A stretch of 64,000 bases of DNA from Shewanella hafniensis (GCF_019655335.1 NZ_BPFD01000015.1:1-64000); one strand, 5' to 3'; positions 9,952-21,989 are shown, counted from the first letter of the stretch. The notes: generated from the sequence alone by a model not told the origin. Made by a program: numbers and translations.

Positions 9952-12150
9952 ATGCGTATTGCATTGGTTGCGGCCTTAGTACTGACATCCGGCATAGCAA
10001 CTGCCGACGAAGGACAATGGCAACCTTATCAAATGCCTTCAATTGCAGACAAACTCAGTGAACGCGGAATCGATATTCCTGCCGAAAAACTGGCCGATCT
10101 GACAAGTTATCCAATGAACGCCGTGGTAGGGCTGGGCTATTGTACCGCCAGTTTTGTCTCCCCCCAAGGGCTAGTTGTGACAAACCACCATTGTGCCTTC
10201 AAGGCGATACAATATAACACCAAGAAAGAACATAACTATCTCGAACAAGGCTTTTTAGCGACATCAATGGACAAGGAACCCTCTGCCGGTCCTAACGAAC
10301 GTTTATACATCACAGAGGCAGTAACCGATGTCACTGCCCAAATCAATCAAGGCCTAAGCCAAGATCCGCTGAGCCGTTACGAAGACATTCAAAATCACAG
10401 CAAAGAACTGATCAAAAGCTGTGAAGCCGATGCTAACTATCGCTGTAATGTCCGCAGTTTCCATAACGGCTTAGAATATTACTTAATCAAACAATTGATG
10501 ATCCGCGATGTACGCTTAGTCTATGCACCACCAGAAAGTGTCGGTGCCTACGGCGGCGATATCGATAACTATGAATATCCACGCCACTCGGGTGATTTTG
10601 CCTTCCTGCGAGCTTACGTAGGAAAAGATGGCAAACCCGCCGCGTATAGCGACGATAACATTCCTTACAAGCCAAAGAGTTACCTTAAAATCAACGCCGA
10701 TGGCGTGAAAGCCGGTGACGGCGTGTTTGTCGCAGGTTATCCAGGCTCAACCAGTCGCTATAACCTCACTAGTGAGCTTAAGTTTGCCAGCGACTGGCTG
10801 TATCCCACCCAAGCTAAACGCTATCAATTACAAATTGATACTATCGAGGCTATGGGACAGAAAGATGCCGACATCGCCATTAAGTACGCTGGCAATATGG
10901 CATCAATGGCCAACCGGATGAAAAAACTCAACGGTCTACTTGCCGGTTTTAAAGCTACGGATATCGTGGGCATTAAACAAAGTCGTGAGGATAATTTTTT
11001 AGCTTGGCTTAAACAAAACCCTAAGCTAAATCAAAACCTCATTGCTGAGTTAGAAGTGTTACTTGCCGAGCAGCAACAAGCGTTCCAAAGCAATTACTAC
11101 TTTACCAATGCCCAATCTAGCACATTGTTAACCGCAGCAAACAGCCTCTACCGTCTTGCTAAAGAAAAACAAAAACCCGATGCCGAGCGTGAGCAAGGCT
11201 ACCAAGAACGTGATATTGCTATGCTGAGCTCGCGCCTTAAACGGATCGATTCGAGTTTCGATGTCAAAGTCGATAGGACATTGTGGTTACAGGATTTAAA
11301 TGCTTACCTAGGTCAGTCGAATCGCGTGGCAGCGCTCGATGAGATGCTAAATGTGAACACGAAAGATGCCGATCTCGCAGCCAAACTCGATGGTTTGTAC
11401 TCACTCACTACGCTCACAGACCAAGCTAAGCGCCTCGCGTGGATGAATGCCGATGCTAGCGCTTTCGAAACCAGTGCAGATCCCTTTATTCGTTTAGCCG
11501 TAGTACTTTACGACACCAATATGGCACAGGAAAAGTCAGAAAAAATCTTAGACGGCAAGCTGTCTAGTGCTCGCCCTGATTATATGGCGGCCGTGATCGA
11601 ATACTACAAAGCAAACAACTGGCCAGTCTACCCTGACGCCAACGGTACGCTACGGATCAGCTATGGCATGGTTGATGGTTATCAATCACGTGATGCACTC
11701 TATAAACAGCCGTTTACTCGTCTTGATGGCATAGTCGCAAAACACACAGGCGTTGAGCCCTATAATGCGCCGAAAAAACTCCTCGATGCGATTAGCGAAC
11801 AACGTTTTGGCAATCATTTAGTGAAGTCGGTTTATCAAGATCCTCGCGGCTGGATTTGCAGACTCTTCTCTTGCTTAGACAAACCCGAAGAATTTAACTC
11901 TGTACCGGTTAACTTCTTATCGAGCGTTGACACCACAGGCGGCAACTCCGGCTCACCCGTCTTCAACGGTAAAGGTGAGTTAGTAGGTCTTAACTTCGAC
12001 TCCACCTACGAGGCGATCACTAAAGATTGGTTCTTCAACCCAACCATCACCCGCGCAGTACACGTGGATATCCGCTATATCCTGTGGATGATGGACGAAG
12101 TCGACCATGCCGATAACCTAATCCAAGAACTGGATTTAGTGAGAAATTAA
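9952..12150 (+). CDS. exported S46 family dipeptidyl-peptidase (DPP11-like)
   Basis: This periplasmic serine exopeptidase of 732 residues removes dipeptides from oligopeptide N termini. The signal peptide is MRIALVAALVLTSGIATA. The chymotrypsin-like triad is recognisable: His at residues 79-80 (VTNHHCAF), Asp near 203-205 (GAYGGDIDNYEYPRH) and Ser666 (GGNSGSPV). Family S46 splits into DPP7 (hydrophobic P1) and DPP11 (acidic P1) by the residue 18 positions after the catalytic serine: Gly in DPP7, Arg or Ser in DPP11. Here that residue is Ser684 (GLNFDSTYEA), favouring Asp/Glu specificity. It sits alone between dnaB and the ribosomal-protein operon and ends at a strong terminator. The family call is firm; the subtype is inferred. 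Confidence 0.92.
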   Translation: MRIALVAALVLTSGIATADEGQWQPYQMPSIADKLSERGIDIPAEKLADLTSYPMNAVVGLGYCTASFVSPQGLVVTNHHCAFKAIQYNTKKEHNYLEQGFLATSMDKEPSAGPNERLYITEAVTDVTAQINQGLSQDPLSRYEDIQNHSKELIKSCEADANYRCNVRSFHNGLEYYLIKQLMIRDVRLVYAPPESVGAYGGDIDNYEYPRHSGDFAFLRAYVGKDGKPAAYSDDNIPYKPKSYLKINADGVKAGDGVFVAGYPGSTSRYNLTSELKFASDWLYPTQAKRYQLQIDTIEAMGQKDADIAIKYAGNMASMANRMKKLNGLLAGFKATDIVGIKQSREDNFLAWLKQNPKLNQNLIAELEVLLAEQQQAFQSNYYFTNAQSSTLLTAANSLYRLAKEKQKPDAEREQGYQERDIAMLSSRLKRIDSSFDVKVDRTLWLQDLNAYLGQSNRVAALDEMLNVNTKDADLAAKLDGLYSLTTLTDQAKRLAWMNADASAFETSADPFIRLAVVLYDTNMAQEKSEKILDGKLSSARPDYMAAVIEYYKANNWPVYPDANGTLRISYGMVDGYQSRDALYKQPFTRLDGIVAKHTGVEPYNAPKKLLDAISEQRFGNHLVKSVYQDPRGWICRLFSCLDKPEEFNSVPVNFLSSVDTTGGNSGSPVFNGKGELVGLNFDSTYEAITKDWFFNPTITRAVHVDIRYILWMMDEVDHADNLIQELDLVRN

Positions 12151-12180
12151 TACCTTGAGCTAAATCCGTTGCTCTAAACC

Positions 12181-12215
12181 AAAAGCCGCTCACTGTTCTG
12201 CAGTAAGCGGCTTTT
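12181..12215 (+). terminator. terminator of the S46 peptidase gene
   Basis: A 15-bp stem with one mismatch (12181-12195 with 12206-12215 plus the inner CACTG/CAGTA extension) is followed by TTTTATTT, 30 bases after the peptidase stop codon. Confidence 0.8.
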
Positions 12216-12367
12216 ATTTGGGCTCGTATTTTAGCAGCGAATACACTTTGGGATGATGAGATTGAATGAGTAGGCGTATATCACCTAGCAATTATACCAA
12301 TCGTATTAAATCCATCGCAGAGCCGATATCCAAACCTAAATACACTCAAATCCTAAATTTCAGCCAT

Positions 12368-12396
12368 AAAAAAACACCGCCGAGGCGGTGTCTTTT
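12368..12396. terminator. terminator of the rpsF-priB-rpsR-rplI operon
   Basis: The stem ACACCGC/GCGGTGT with loop CGAG is flanked by a seven-A run on the left (a U run for the minus-strand transcript) and CTTTTT on the right. It lies about 25 bases beyond the rplI stop codon. Confidence 0.85.
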
Positions 12397-12417
12397 TATA
12401 TTTAAAGCGAGTCGTAA

Positions 12418-12870
12418 TTAAGCTTCTGCAACCACAGATACTTTAACAACAGCTTTAACTTCAGTGTGTAACTGAACTTCAACTTCGAAGTCGCCAGTAG
12501 TACGCAGAGCGCCTAATGGTAAACGAACTTCTGATTTAGCCAGCTCAACACCAGCAGCAGTCACTGCATCAGCGATGTCACGGTTGCCAACTGAACCAAA
12601 CAGTTTGCCTTCATCACCCGCTTTAGAAGCGATTACAACCACTTCCAGTGCAGTGATTTTCTCAGCACGTAGGTTAGCAGCAGCTAATTCAGCAGCTAAT
12701 TTAGCTTCTAATTCAGCGCGACGAGCTTCAAATACTTTAACGTTGCTTTCGTTAGCAACAACAGCTTTACCTTGTGGCAAAAGGAAGTTACGTGCGTAAC
12801 CAGCCTTAACTGTTACTTGGTCACCCAAGTTGCCTAGGTTAGCGATTTTATCAAGCAGAATAACGTTCAT
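12418..12870 (-). CDS. rplI: 50S ribosomal protein L9
   Basis: L9 binds 23S rRNA at the base of the L1 stalk. The start [19 protein letters not shown] and the long central helix rich in Ala/Glu/Lys match the family, and the 150-residue length fits (149 in E. coli). An in-frame ATG two codons upstream (12876) is less likely than MNVILL, the conserved start. It is last in the rpsF-priB-rpsR-rplI operon and is followed by a terminator. Confidence 0.98.
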   Translation of the reverse strand: MNVILLDKIANLGNLGDQVTVKAGYARNFLLPQGKAVVANESNVKVFEARRAELEAKLAAELAAANLRAEKITALEVVVIASKAGDEGKLFGSVGNRDIADAVTAAGVELAKSEVRLPLGALRTTGDFEVEVQLHTEVKAVVKVSVVAEA

Positions 12871-12906
12871 TATCAAATCCTCTATATTCGATTAGGAATA
12901 CTGCAA

Positions 12907-13146
<240 letters not shown>

Positions 13147-13452
13147 CTAAGTTTTCAATTCGACATTTTCGGCATGGATCACTAAGCGGTTCTGACCATT
13201 GCGCCCCTGTTGAAGCGTCATAAAGCCTTGCACTTGTACTTCCACACCTGCTTTCAGATCTTCTGCGACGCTTTCAAAGCGTGGGCCACTCAATATCACT
13301 TGAATTTGTACGTAGACGTTGCGGAGCATATCTGCTTCATAACGCTGCGATTTGTGTTCCAACATAATCACACTGTGTGCAATACCCGCTGGGCTTTTAA
13401 AGCGTCTTGAACGAGTTATCGTTCCTGACAACACCAAGTTATTGGTGGTCAC
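13147..13452 (-). CDS. priB: primosomal replication protein N (PriB)
   Basis: PriB is a single-stranded-DNA-binding OB-fold protein that stabilises PriA-DnaT at stalled forks during replication restart. The 101 residues NLVLSGTITRSRRFKSPAG...RLVIHAENVEL match the family. The start codon is GTG at 13452, eight bases after rpsF. Its place between rpsF and rpsR is the standard gammaproteobacterial order. Confidence 0.96.
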   Translation of the reverse strand: MTTNNLVLSGTITRSRRFKSPAGIAHSVIMLEHKSQRYEADMLRNVYVQIQVILSGPRFESVAEDLKAGVEVQVQGFMTLQQGRNGQNRLVIHAENVELKT

Positions 13453-13460
13453 AGATTACC

Positions 13461-13856
13461 TTACTCAGCGATTTCTTCAGCGTGAGCTTCATCGTATGAG
13501 CGTTCGCCAGCTGGGCCACGACGTGAATCGCGCTCATCTCTAGCTTTAGCCATTGGAGATGCTTCAGTAACGGCAACTTTAGTACGCATTACCATGTTAC
13601 GCAGAACTGCGTCGTTGAAACGGAAAGCTGTTTCTAGCTCTTCGATCGTCTCTGCTTTAGCTTCAACGTTCATCAGAACGTAGTGAGCTTTATGCAGGTC
13701 AAGGATTGGGTAAGCCAGTTGACGACGGCCCCAATCTTCTAAACGGTGGATTGTGCCGTTAGCTTCGGTGATAACACCTGTGTAACGCTCAATCATACCT
13801 GGTACTTGTTCACTTTGATCTGGGTGAACCATAAATACGATTTCGTAATGACGCAT
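13461..13856 (-). CDS. rpsF: 30S ribosomal protein S6
   Basis: S6 binds the central domain of 16S rRNA together with S18. The sequence starts [21 protein letters not shown], carries [14 protein letters not shown] and ends with an acidic, Glu/Ala-rich tail (EAHAEEIAE) comparable to the tail that RimK can extend with glutamates in E. coli. It is the first gene of the four-gene operon; an operon promoter should lie in 13857-14010, which is also upstream of the divergent DUF481 gene. Confidence 0.98.
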   Translation of the reverse strand: MRHYEIVFMVHPDQSEQVPGMIERYTGVITEANGTIHRLEDWGRRQLAYPILDLHKAHYVLMNVEAKAETIEELETAFRFNDAVLRNMVMRTKVAVTEASPMAKARDERDSRRGPAGERSYDEAHAEEIAE

Positions 13857-14068
13857 TTATTGCTCCTTACGGTTATGTAGCCTCGGTATTGGCTCAGTCA
13901 AACCAAATGGAGGCAAGGAACGAAAAATAGTGACTGATTTGAGCGCGAGATAGTACAGAAAGCAAGCCAGAAACTCAAGCAATAACTTTGCCTCGCCAAT
14001 CAATACAGGTATGATGGCGCTTCATCTACATTCGGACATCAGACATCGGCTAACCAAGAATAAACATA

Positions 14069-14812
14069 ATGCTAAAAGTTATTGCGCCAATTTTTTTATT
14101 TTCCCTTTCATTTCCTGCGCTTGCGCTTGTTCCACCGGATTACCAGGAACCGCCCAGCGATTTTACCGCAGAAATCGAAGCGGGTTTGCAACTGAATACA
14201 GGCAATACCGAGTCCAGCAGTTTTAACGGTCGAACCCAACTGATTTACGACACCCAGCAAACCAAGCAAGAAGCCACGCTCAAAGCCTACTTTGCCTCAG
14301 AAAAAAGCAAGACAACTTCAGAAAAATACGAACTCCAACTCCAGTCGAACTATAAACTGACCAAAGGCTACATCTTCGGACGCGGTGATTTTACTTGGGA
14401 TCAATTCGGTAGTTACACGCAAATCTCAACTATTTCTAGTGGTTACGGTTTTAATGCCATCAGCAGCTACAAGACCAAACTCAGTCTTGAAATCGGCCCC
14501 GGTTACCGATATAACTTACCGGCAGAATCTGTGGATATTCCCAATCCTGATGCTGAGAAAGACGTCATTTTGCGTACCGCTGCAAAGTTTTCTCAAAAAC
14601 TGCAGGAATACAGCAGTCTCAATGCAGATTTAACTGCGGAAGTCGGCGAGAACAACAATACCCTCACCTTAGACATGAACTACAAGAATCTGGTGTTCCA
14701 AGATTGGGCGTTTAAAATCGGCATGAACATCAAATACACTGAAGTGGTACCAGAGGGTAGCCAACAGACAGATACCATCACCACCTTCAACCTGCTTTAT
14801 ACCTTTAGATAA
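14069..14812 (+). CDS. DUF481 family outer-membrane protein (YdiY-like)
   Basis: This exported protein of 247 residues has a signal peptide (MLKVIAPIFLFSLSFPALA) and alternating beta strands through the mature part, with AEIEAGLQLNTGNTESSSFNGR near the N terminus, the hallmark of DUF481 'salt-induced outer membrane' proteins. It ends in LLYTFR with a penultimate aromatic residue, as expected for a small barrel. Function is unknown. It is a single gene divergent from the rpsF operon, and its ribosome site is weak. Confidence 0.85.
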   Translation: MLKVIAPIFLFSLSFPALALVPPDYQEPPSDFTAEIEAGLQLNTGNTESSSFNGRTQLIYDTQQTKQEATLKAYFASEKSKTTSEKYELQLQSNYKLTKGYIFGRGDFTWDQFGSYTQISTISSGYGFNAISSYKTKLSLEIGPGYRYNLPAESVDIPNPDAEKDVILRTAAKFSQKLQEYSSLNADLTAEVGENNNTLTLDMNYKNLVFQDWAFKIGMNIKYTEVVPEGSQQTDTITTFNLLYTFR

Positions 14813-15052
14813 CCGCTTTAGATAATCCTTAGCAATACAAGCAAGTACACGTCGCCAAAGTCATCTTTGGCTGGCGGCGACGTTAAAGCTCCTCCGCCCT
14901 CGCCCAAGTTATTTCAGCATAATCTAAGAATTTTTTGAGCAAAAATGCGCAATTAATCAAGATTTACCAACAATTTGCAACACAACATAAACACCAACCC
15001 CTGATATACTCACGGTTTATTATCAATCTTGTTTGTGTTTTCGGAGTTGTAT

Positions 15053-16495
15053 ATGACTAATCCGCTGCGCACTTTCGCCTCTTTATATAGCACCACCTTG
15101 TTAATGGTACTGGCCGGCGGTTTGCTCACCACTTACCTTGGGCTCAGGCTCTCGGTGATGAACGTGCCACAGATATGGATAGGCGGCATGATGTCGGCCT
15201 ATTATGTTGGCCTAGTGGCGGGCTCTAAGATTGGTCATAGACTTATTGCCCAAGTGGGCCATATCCGCGCCTTTGTTGCCAGTGCTGGCATAGTCGCCGC
15301 ATCTGCATTGGGTCATGCACTCGTTGATGAACTAGCAGTTTGGCTGCTCCTCAGGCTCGTTGTCGGTATGGGCATGATGTGCCAATACATGGTGCTCGAA
15401 AGTTGGCTTAACGAACAGGCCGAAAGTAACCAAAGGGGTACAGTGTTCGCGAGCTATATGATCGTATCTTACTTCGGCTTGATCTTAGGCCAAGGCGCGA
15501 TTAGTATCTTCCCCGAATTAGGTCTAGAACCGTTACTGCTTATCGCGATTTGTTTCTCACTCTGTATCGTACCTATTTCACTCACGCGTCGCCTTCACCC
15601 AGCGCCTTTGGTTCCTGCCCCACTCAAAATTGTCCATTACTGGAAAAAAGCGCCGCAGGCACTCACAACCATCGCAATTGGTAGCATGATAGTGGGTTCG
15701 TTTTATGGTCTCGCACCCGCCTATGCGAGTAACTTAGGTTTACCGCCTGAAAAAGTTGCTACTTATATGACGGCAACGATTTTAGCGGGATTACTGGCGC
15801 AATGGCCTATGGGGAAACTGTCCGACATTATGTCGCGCAGTCGCCTGATTCGTATTAACTGCATATTGCTTGGCATTTTAGCTTTAGCCATCGCCTTAAC
15901 ACCCTATCATCCGGTGATTTCGCTGGTGATGACTTTCCTCTTCGGTATTTTGGGCTTCACCTTCTATCCCCTTGCTACAGCACTGGCGAACTCGCGAGTC
16001 GAACAGAATGAGCGAGTCGGCTTATCCGCCACTATCTTATTGACCTTCGGCTTAGGAGCCAGTATCGGTCCACTGATCGCCTCAACGTTAATGCAATGGT
16101 TTGGTAACAGCATGCTATATGGCTTTATGTCTGCCTGTACCTTAATCTTGTTTGTGCGGCTACGTTATGTACATGCACAACAAAAAGCCGAAACTAATGT
16201 CACCCAAGACTACATAATGGCGACGGGCGACTTAGTCTCTTCACCACTGGCGGCAGCGCTGGACCCACGAGTTGATGTCGAATCGATTCAAGAACATATG
16301 ACGCCCGGTGCTAACCTAGATGAAGCGGAATATGATTTAGGGGCTGATGGTGTCGATGACGATATTATCGACGCAAATGACAGTGATGAGGAGCAACTCG
16401 CCTTCAGTTTCGATATCGAGCAAGCAGAGCCTGAAGCCGTTCAAACGGATGAAGCCGATAGCCATCCGGTTAACCTAGACAAAGCACTGATATAA
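15053..16495 (+). CDS. MFS transporter with acidic C-terminal tail
   Basis: This inner-membrane major-facilitator protein of 480 residues has about 12 hydrophobic segments within residues 10-390, with the loop-2-3-type motif GSKIGHRLIAQVGHIR and the matching half-repeat GKLSDIMSRSRLIR. It resembles the YcaD-like group of uncharacterised transporters. The last 90 residues form a cytoplasmic tail rich in Asp and Glu (DDDIIDANDSDEEQ). An in-frame start exists at 15029, but ATG 15053 has the ribosome site GGAG at the right spacing. The substrate is unknown. A strong terminator follows at once. Confidence 0.85.
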   Translation: MTNPLRTFASLYSTTLLMVLAGGLLTTYLGLRLSVMNVPQIWIGGMMSAYYVGLVAGSKIGHRLIAQVGHIRAFVASAGIVAASALGHALVDELAVWLLLRLVVGMGMMCQYMVLESWLNEQAESNQRGTVFASYMIVSYFGLILGQGAISIFPELGLEPLLLIAICFSLCIVPISLTRRLHPAPLVPAPLKIVHYWKKAPQALTTIAIGSMIVGSFYGLAPAYASNLGLPPEKVATYMTATILAGLLAQWPMGKLSDIMSRSRLIRINCILLGILALAIALTPYHPVISLVMTFLFGILGFTFYPLATALANSRVEQNERVGLSATILLTFGLGASIGPLIASTLMQWFGNSMLYGFMSACTLILFVRLRYVHAQQKAETNVTQDYIMATGDLVSSPLAAALDPRVDVESIQEHMTPGANLDEAEYDLGADGVDDDIIDANDSDEEQLAFSFDIEQAEPEAVQTDEADSHPVNLDKALI

Positions 16496-16505
16496 AAAGA
16501 CCAAT

Positions 16506-16545
16506 AAAAAGACCGATTAACTGTTTAAAGTTAATCGGTCTTTTT
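16506..16545. terminator. bidirectional terminator between the MFS gene and rlmB
   Basis: A perfect 16-bp stem, AAAAAGACCGATTAAC with its complement at 16530-16545, has an eight-base loop and U runs in both directions. It ends the plus-strand MFS transcript and the minus-strand rnr-rlmB transcript. Confidence 0.9.
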
Positions 16546-16639
16546 ATTACTGCAAGTGCTGACTAAAACAAATAGTTACTGCAACAAATCGTTACTGCAA
16601 GCCTGACCGCATGTGCGAAATCAGGCAAGAGTGAGCGTA

Positions 16640-17380
16640 TTAACTGCGGCGCTGACGCAAAGCTTCAAATAAGCAAATACCGGTCGCAACCGATACGTTC
16701 AAGCTCGACACACTACCCGCCATAGGGATAGAGATCAGTGAATCGCAAGACTCACGGCTTAAACGGCGTAAACCTTTATCTTCCGCGCCCATGGCAATCG
16801 CTAATGGCCCTTTAAGATCGGCTTGATAAAGCTCGCAATCTGCCTCGCCCGCGGTGCCTACTATCCACACACCTTTATCCTGCAGGTGACGCATAGTGCG
16901 CGCAAGATTAGTCACTTGGAATAAAGGCACTGTTTCCGCAGCGCCACATGCCACTTTACTCACAGTCGCCGTTAAGCCAACTGAATTGTCTTTAGGCACG
17001 ATAATACCTTGTACGCCAGCCGCATCAGCATTACGTAGGCAAGCGCCTAAGTTATGGGGATCCGTCACGCCATCCAAAATCAGCAGAAATGCTTGCTCAG
17101 TGTTAGCAAGCAGCACATCTAAATCTTGCTCATTCAACACTTTCGCCGCTTTAACGCGCGCGACTATACCTTGATGTTGGCTGCTTTCCGCTTTGTCATC
17201 CAAGGCTTTACGAGAAGCGACCTGAATCGTCGTGCCAAAAGCTTTGGCCTGATTGGCCAGCACAGTTAAGCGCTCATCGTCACGGCCTTGTAACAGCCAT
17301 AACTCGATAATGCGCTCAGGGCTGTGTTTTAACAGGGCTTCAACTGCGTGGATCCCAAAAATAATATCTTGTTTTTTCAT
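16640..17380 (-). CDS. rlmB: 23S rRNA (guanosine-2'-O)-methyltransferase RlmB
   Basis: This SPOUT/TrmH-family enzyme methylates the ribose of G2251 (E. coli numbering) in the ribosomal P site using S-adenosylmethionine. The 246 residues include the substrate-binding N-terminal domain ([12 protein letters not shown]) and the trefoil-knot motifs [26 protein letters not shown] and [15 protein letters not shown]. The start codon directly abuts the rnr stop codon, implying translational coupling. rnr-rlmB is a conserved pair. Confidence 0.97.
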   Translation of the reverse strand: MKKQDIIFGIHAVEALLKHSPERIIELWLLQGRDDERLTVLANQAKAFGTTIQVASRKALDDKAESSQHQGIVARVKAAKVLNEQDLDVLLANTEQAFLLILDGVTDPHNLGACLRNADAAGVQGIIVPKDNSVGLTATVSKVACGAAETVPLFQVTNLARTMRHLQDKGVWIVGTAGEADCELYQADLKGPLAIAMGAEDKGLRRLSRESCDSLISIPMAGSVSSLNVSVATGICLFEALRQRRS

Positions 17381-19804
17381 TTATTTCTTTCTCGTACTCC
17401 GCTTAGCGGCTTTTGGCTTTTTAGCCGGATCTTTTACTGCTGTTTTTTTCGCTTTATTGCCCGCTTTAGCCTTAGGTTTGGCTTTGCCAGCTTCAGCCTT
17501 AGCGCTAGGGGTTGCGGTTTTACCCGCTTTGCCTTGCTTAGCACCTTCGCGATTAACACGCTCACGGGCAGTCATCGGCTTATCACGGCTGGCAGATGCT
17601 TTACGCTTACCACCTTTGCCGTCATCACCCAGCATGACTAAATCAATCTGTCTGTCATCTAAGTTAACTGCAGCGACCTTAACCGTCACAGGATCGCCCA
17701 CTTGATAGACTTGGCCTGTATGCTCACCGATAAGGCGTTGACGCATAGGGTCGAATTGGTAGTAATCGCTACCTAGACTTGAGATATGCACTAAGCCATC
17801 GATAAACAGTTCATTTAAGCGCACAAACAAACCAAAGCTCGTCACTGAGGCAATCACAGCTTCAAAGGTATCACCGACGTGATCTTGCATAAACTCGCAC
17901 TTGAGCCAATCGCTAACATCGCGAGTCGCTTCATCGGCACGACGTTCTGTGGTCGAACACTCTTCGCCCAATTGGTCGAGCTCATCGAGTTGATAGTGAT
18001 AGCCACCATCCTGCGTCCACTTTTCTGTGGCTTCGCCTCTTTCCTTCGCCAGTAAATATCGGATCACTCTATGTAACACTAGATCCGGATAACGGCGAAT
18101 GGGCGAGGTAAAATGCGCATATTCTTCTAAGGCTAGACCGAAATGACCTTCGTTATCCGGAGTGTAAATGGCCTGACGCATAGAGCGCAGCAACATCACT
18201 TGGATAAGTTCAGCATCGGGACGGTCAGCAATTTGCAGCATAACGTTCTGATAATCGGACGGCGTTGGCTCAAGACCACCAGTCATAGTCAAGCCACGCT
18301 CAGCAAGGAACTCTTTAAAGTTCGCCAATTTTTGCTCGGATGGCGCTTCATGCACACGATACAAGACTTCGCCTTTGTGTTTCTTCACAAACTTAGCTGC
18401 AGAAACGTTAGCTAAAATCATGCATTCTTCAATGATTTTATGGGCTTGATTACGGCCACGCGGTACGATTTTATCAATCTTGCGCTGCTCATTGAAAATG
18501 AACTGCGTTTCCATGGTTTCAAACGCAATCGCACCACGCTCTGCTCTTTGCTCATCTAGCGCTAAATACAATGACTGTAAACACTGTAGATGCGGGAACA
18601 AGGCTTCATGCTCAGGCGCAATTGGGCCGCCTTCTAACATATCCGCCACTTGGGTATAAGTAAAACGGGCATGGGAATACATCACAGCCGGATAAAACTT
18701 ATAACCCGACAACTTGCCTTTGGCAGACACAGTCATCTCGGCGACCATACATAAACGGTCGACGTGAGGATTAAGCGAACATAGGCCATTGGAGATTTTC
18801 TCCGGCAGCATAGGGATCACTTGTGATGGGAAATACACTGAGTTACCACGGGCACGCGCTTCAGTATCTAAGGCTGAATCGGTGCGAACATAATAACTGA
18901 CGTCCGCAATCGCAACCCATAAACGCCAGCCGCCACCGGCTTTTTTCTCCGCATACACGGCATCGTCAAAATCGCGAGCGTCTTCACCGTCGATAGTCAC
19001 TAATGGCAGATGACGTAAATCTACACGGCCGACTTTATCGGCGTCGGTTACTTCATCGGGAATTCGGCGCAGTTTCTTCTCGATCACTGGTGACCAAGTA
19101 TGGGGTAAGTCATAGTTACGCAGGGCGATTTCGATTTCCATCCCCGGCGCCATTTGCTTACCAAGCACTTCAGTCACTTTACCCGCGGCCTTAACAAAAC
19201 GACCTGGGCGACGCGTTAACTCAACCACAACCACATCGCCTTGACGGGCGCCGTTGCGGTCTTCATTCGCGACTAAGATTTCTTGGGTTATACGCTTATC
19301 ATCGGCAATGACAAATGCCATACCGCTATCAACATGATAACGGCCAACAATTGCAGCACTGCGCGGCTGGATCAAACGCACCAAACGTGCTTCGCGACGA
19401 CCACGACGATCTGTGCCTGCTTTTTGCGCCAGCACTTTATCACCGTGGAAATACATCAGCATGTCGCGGTTCGAAATAAATAAGTCATCACCGCCTTCAT
19501 CGGGTTTGAAAAAGCCGAAGCCTTCTCTGTGTCCGAGCACTGTGCCGGGGATAAGATCCATTTTCTCGGGCAAGCCATAGCTCAGCCCACGGGTGAACAC
19601 AAGTTCGCCATCGCGTTCCATCGCACGTAGGCGACGGCGCAGGGCCTCAAGTTGTTCTTCCTCTTGGATGTTTAACGCCGCAGCAATACTGTCACGAGTG
19701 ATAGGTGATTTCTGAGAACGTAAGTAATCGATAATATACTCACGGCTTGGGATAGGGTTTTCGTACTTATCCTGTTCACGCTCAAAATGAGGGTCTTTGA
19801 TCAT
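17381..19804 (-). CDS. rnr: ribonuclease R
   Basis: RNase R is a processive 3'-5' exoribonuclease that degrades structured RNA and takes part in trans-translation and rRNA quality control. Over 807 residues one sees the N-terminal winged-helix and cold-shock domains, the RNB catalytic core with the metal-binding Asp cluster in [15 protein letters not shown], an S1 domain (about residues 640-725: [19 protein letters not shown]) and a Lys-rich basic tail ([13 protein letters not shown]). The rlmB gene follows with no gap; motX lies 36 bases upstream on the same strand. Confidence 0.97.
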   Translation of the reverse strand: MIKDPHFEREQDKYENPIPSREYIIDYLRSQKSPITRDSIAAALNIQEEEQLEALRRRLRAMERDGELVFTRGLSYGLPEKMDLIPGTVLGHREGFGFFKPDEGGDDLFISNRDMLMYFHGDKVLAQKAGTDRRGRREARLVRLIQPRSAAIVGRYHVDSGMAFVIADDKRITQEILVANEDRNGARQGDVVVVELTRRPGRFVKAAGKVTEVLGKQMAPGMEIEIALRNYDLPHTWSPVIEKKLRRIPDEVTDADKVGRVDLRHLPLVTIDGEDARDFDDAVYAEKKAGGGWRLWVAIADVSYYVRTDSALDTEARARGNSVYFPSQVIPMLPEKISNGLCSLNPHVDRLCMVAEMTVSAKGKLSGYKFYPAVMYSHARFTYTQVADMLEGGPIAPEHEALFPHLQCLQSLYLALDEQRAERGAIAFETMETQFIFNEQRKIDKIVPRGRNQAHKIIEECMILANVSAAKFVKKHKGEVLYRVHEAPSEQKLANFKEFLAERGLTMTGGLEPTPSDYQNVMLQIADRPDAELIQVMLLRSMRQAIYTPDNEGHFGLALEEYAHFTSPIRRYPDLVLHRVIRYLLAKERGEATEKWTQDGGYHYQLDELDQLGEECSTTERRADEATRDVSDWLKCEFMQDHVGDTFEAVIASVTSFGLFVRLNELFIDGLVHISSLGSDYYQFDPMRQRLIGEHTGQVYQVGDPVTVKVAAVNLDDRQIDLVMLGDDGKGGKRKASASRDKPMTARERVNREGAKQGKAGKTATPSAKAEAGKAKPKAKAGNKAKKTAVKDPAKKPKAAKRSTRKK

Positions 19805-19840
19805 TCAATATCCAAATAATGTGTCTCTAGAAGAGACTAC

Positions 19841-20461
19841 TTAACGGGTTCGCAACTGTTCTTGCTGAGCCCGCGCCACTGCACTGGGGGGCATTTTAGC
19901 TGCTAACACCTGCAGTAAAGACAAGGCTTTTTTCTTCGTCGCCTCGTCCGCAAATACATCGTTATATAACCAGTGATAGGCCATCTCGTAATCCCTAGGA
20001 CTACCATAACCTTCACCGAATAAACGCACTAACATCATACGAGCGGATAAATCACCACTTGCAGCAGCAGGCAGTAAATAATGCACTGCTCTGTCTTTAT
20101 TGCGGATGACAAATTTCCCACTCTGATAATACTCGGCAAGCTTTAACATCGCTTCTGAGCTACCTTGTTCGGCCGAGTCACGTAACAAAGCAATACCCTT
20201 CACAGGGTTAGCCTTTACACAGGTTCCATTATTGAGCATTTCGCCCCAAAGGAATTGATATAAAGGCTGTTTTAAGACTTGGGCTCGCGCCTCAATGTCT
20301 TGAACTAACTGGCAATCATCACGTTTCACTTTCGCTAAATATTGATCGCTACGGATCAAATCAAGCAATTGGTCTTGGCTATAAATATCCACCGCCTGCG
20401 TTTGGGCAAAGCACATTGAAGATACTAAGGGCAGTAGCGCAACTAGTGCTGTACGTAGCAT
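19841..20461 (-). CDS. motX: sodium-type flagellar motor protein MotX
   Basis: MotX is a periplasmic component of Na+-driven polar flagellar motors; with MotY it forms the T ring that holds the stator in place. After a signal peptide (MLRTALVALLPLVSSMCFA) the 206-residue protein has the MotX region IYSQDQLLDLIRSDQYLAKV...DDCQLVQDIEARA, then Sel1-like repeats (GIALLRDSAEQGSSEAMLKLAEYY; YLLPAAASGDLSARMML) and the MotX-typical GSPRDYEMAYHWLYN. A Sel1-repeat-only annotation would miss this. The ATG at 20461 is preferred to 20497 because it gives a clean signal peptide and follows GAGAG. Vibrio also keeps motX next to rnr. Confidence 0.88.
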   Translation of the reverse strand: MLRTALVALLPLVSSMCFAQTQAVDIYSQDQLLDLIRSDQYLAKVKRDDCQLVQDIEARAQVLKQPLYQFLWGEMLNNGTCVKANPVKGIALLRDSAEQGSSEAMLKLAEYYQSGKFVIRNKDRAVHYLLPAAASGDLSARMMLVRLFGEGYGSPRDYEMAYHWLYNDVFADEATKKKALSLLQVLAAKMPPSAVARAQQEQLRTR

Positions 20462-20590
20462 AACGACTCTCAATGACAATAGGGTGAATACTTGCATCGG
20501 CAGTATAACCTATTTCTTGAGCTTGAGCTGAATTCTTGAGCTAAACATCTAACCGCAGAAGGAAATAGAGAAAGGCATAAAGAAGTAGAG

Positions 20591-20613
20591 AAAAGGCCGT
20601 GAAACACGGCCTT
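20591..20613 (-). terminator. purA terminator
   Basis: The stem AAGGCCGTG/CACGGCCTT with an AAA loop, read on the minus strand, is followed by TTTTC. It starts about 10 bases after the purA stop codon. Confidence 0.8.
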
Positions 20614-20621
20614 AACAGGTC

Positions 20622-21950
<1,329 letters not shown>

Positions 21951-21989
21951 TTAACAGATCTTAGTCAGTAAGGGCAAGCAGGGTGTTTT

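Noticed and set aside
14011-14226. 71-codon frame overlapping the start of the DUF481 gene
   Set aside because: It overlaps the clear signal peptide and beta-rich start of the DUF481 protein in another frame.
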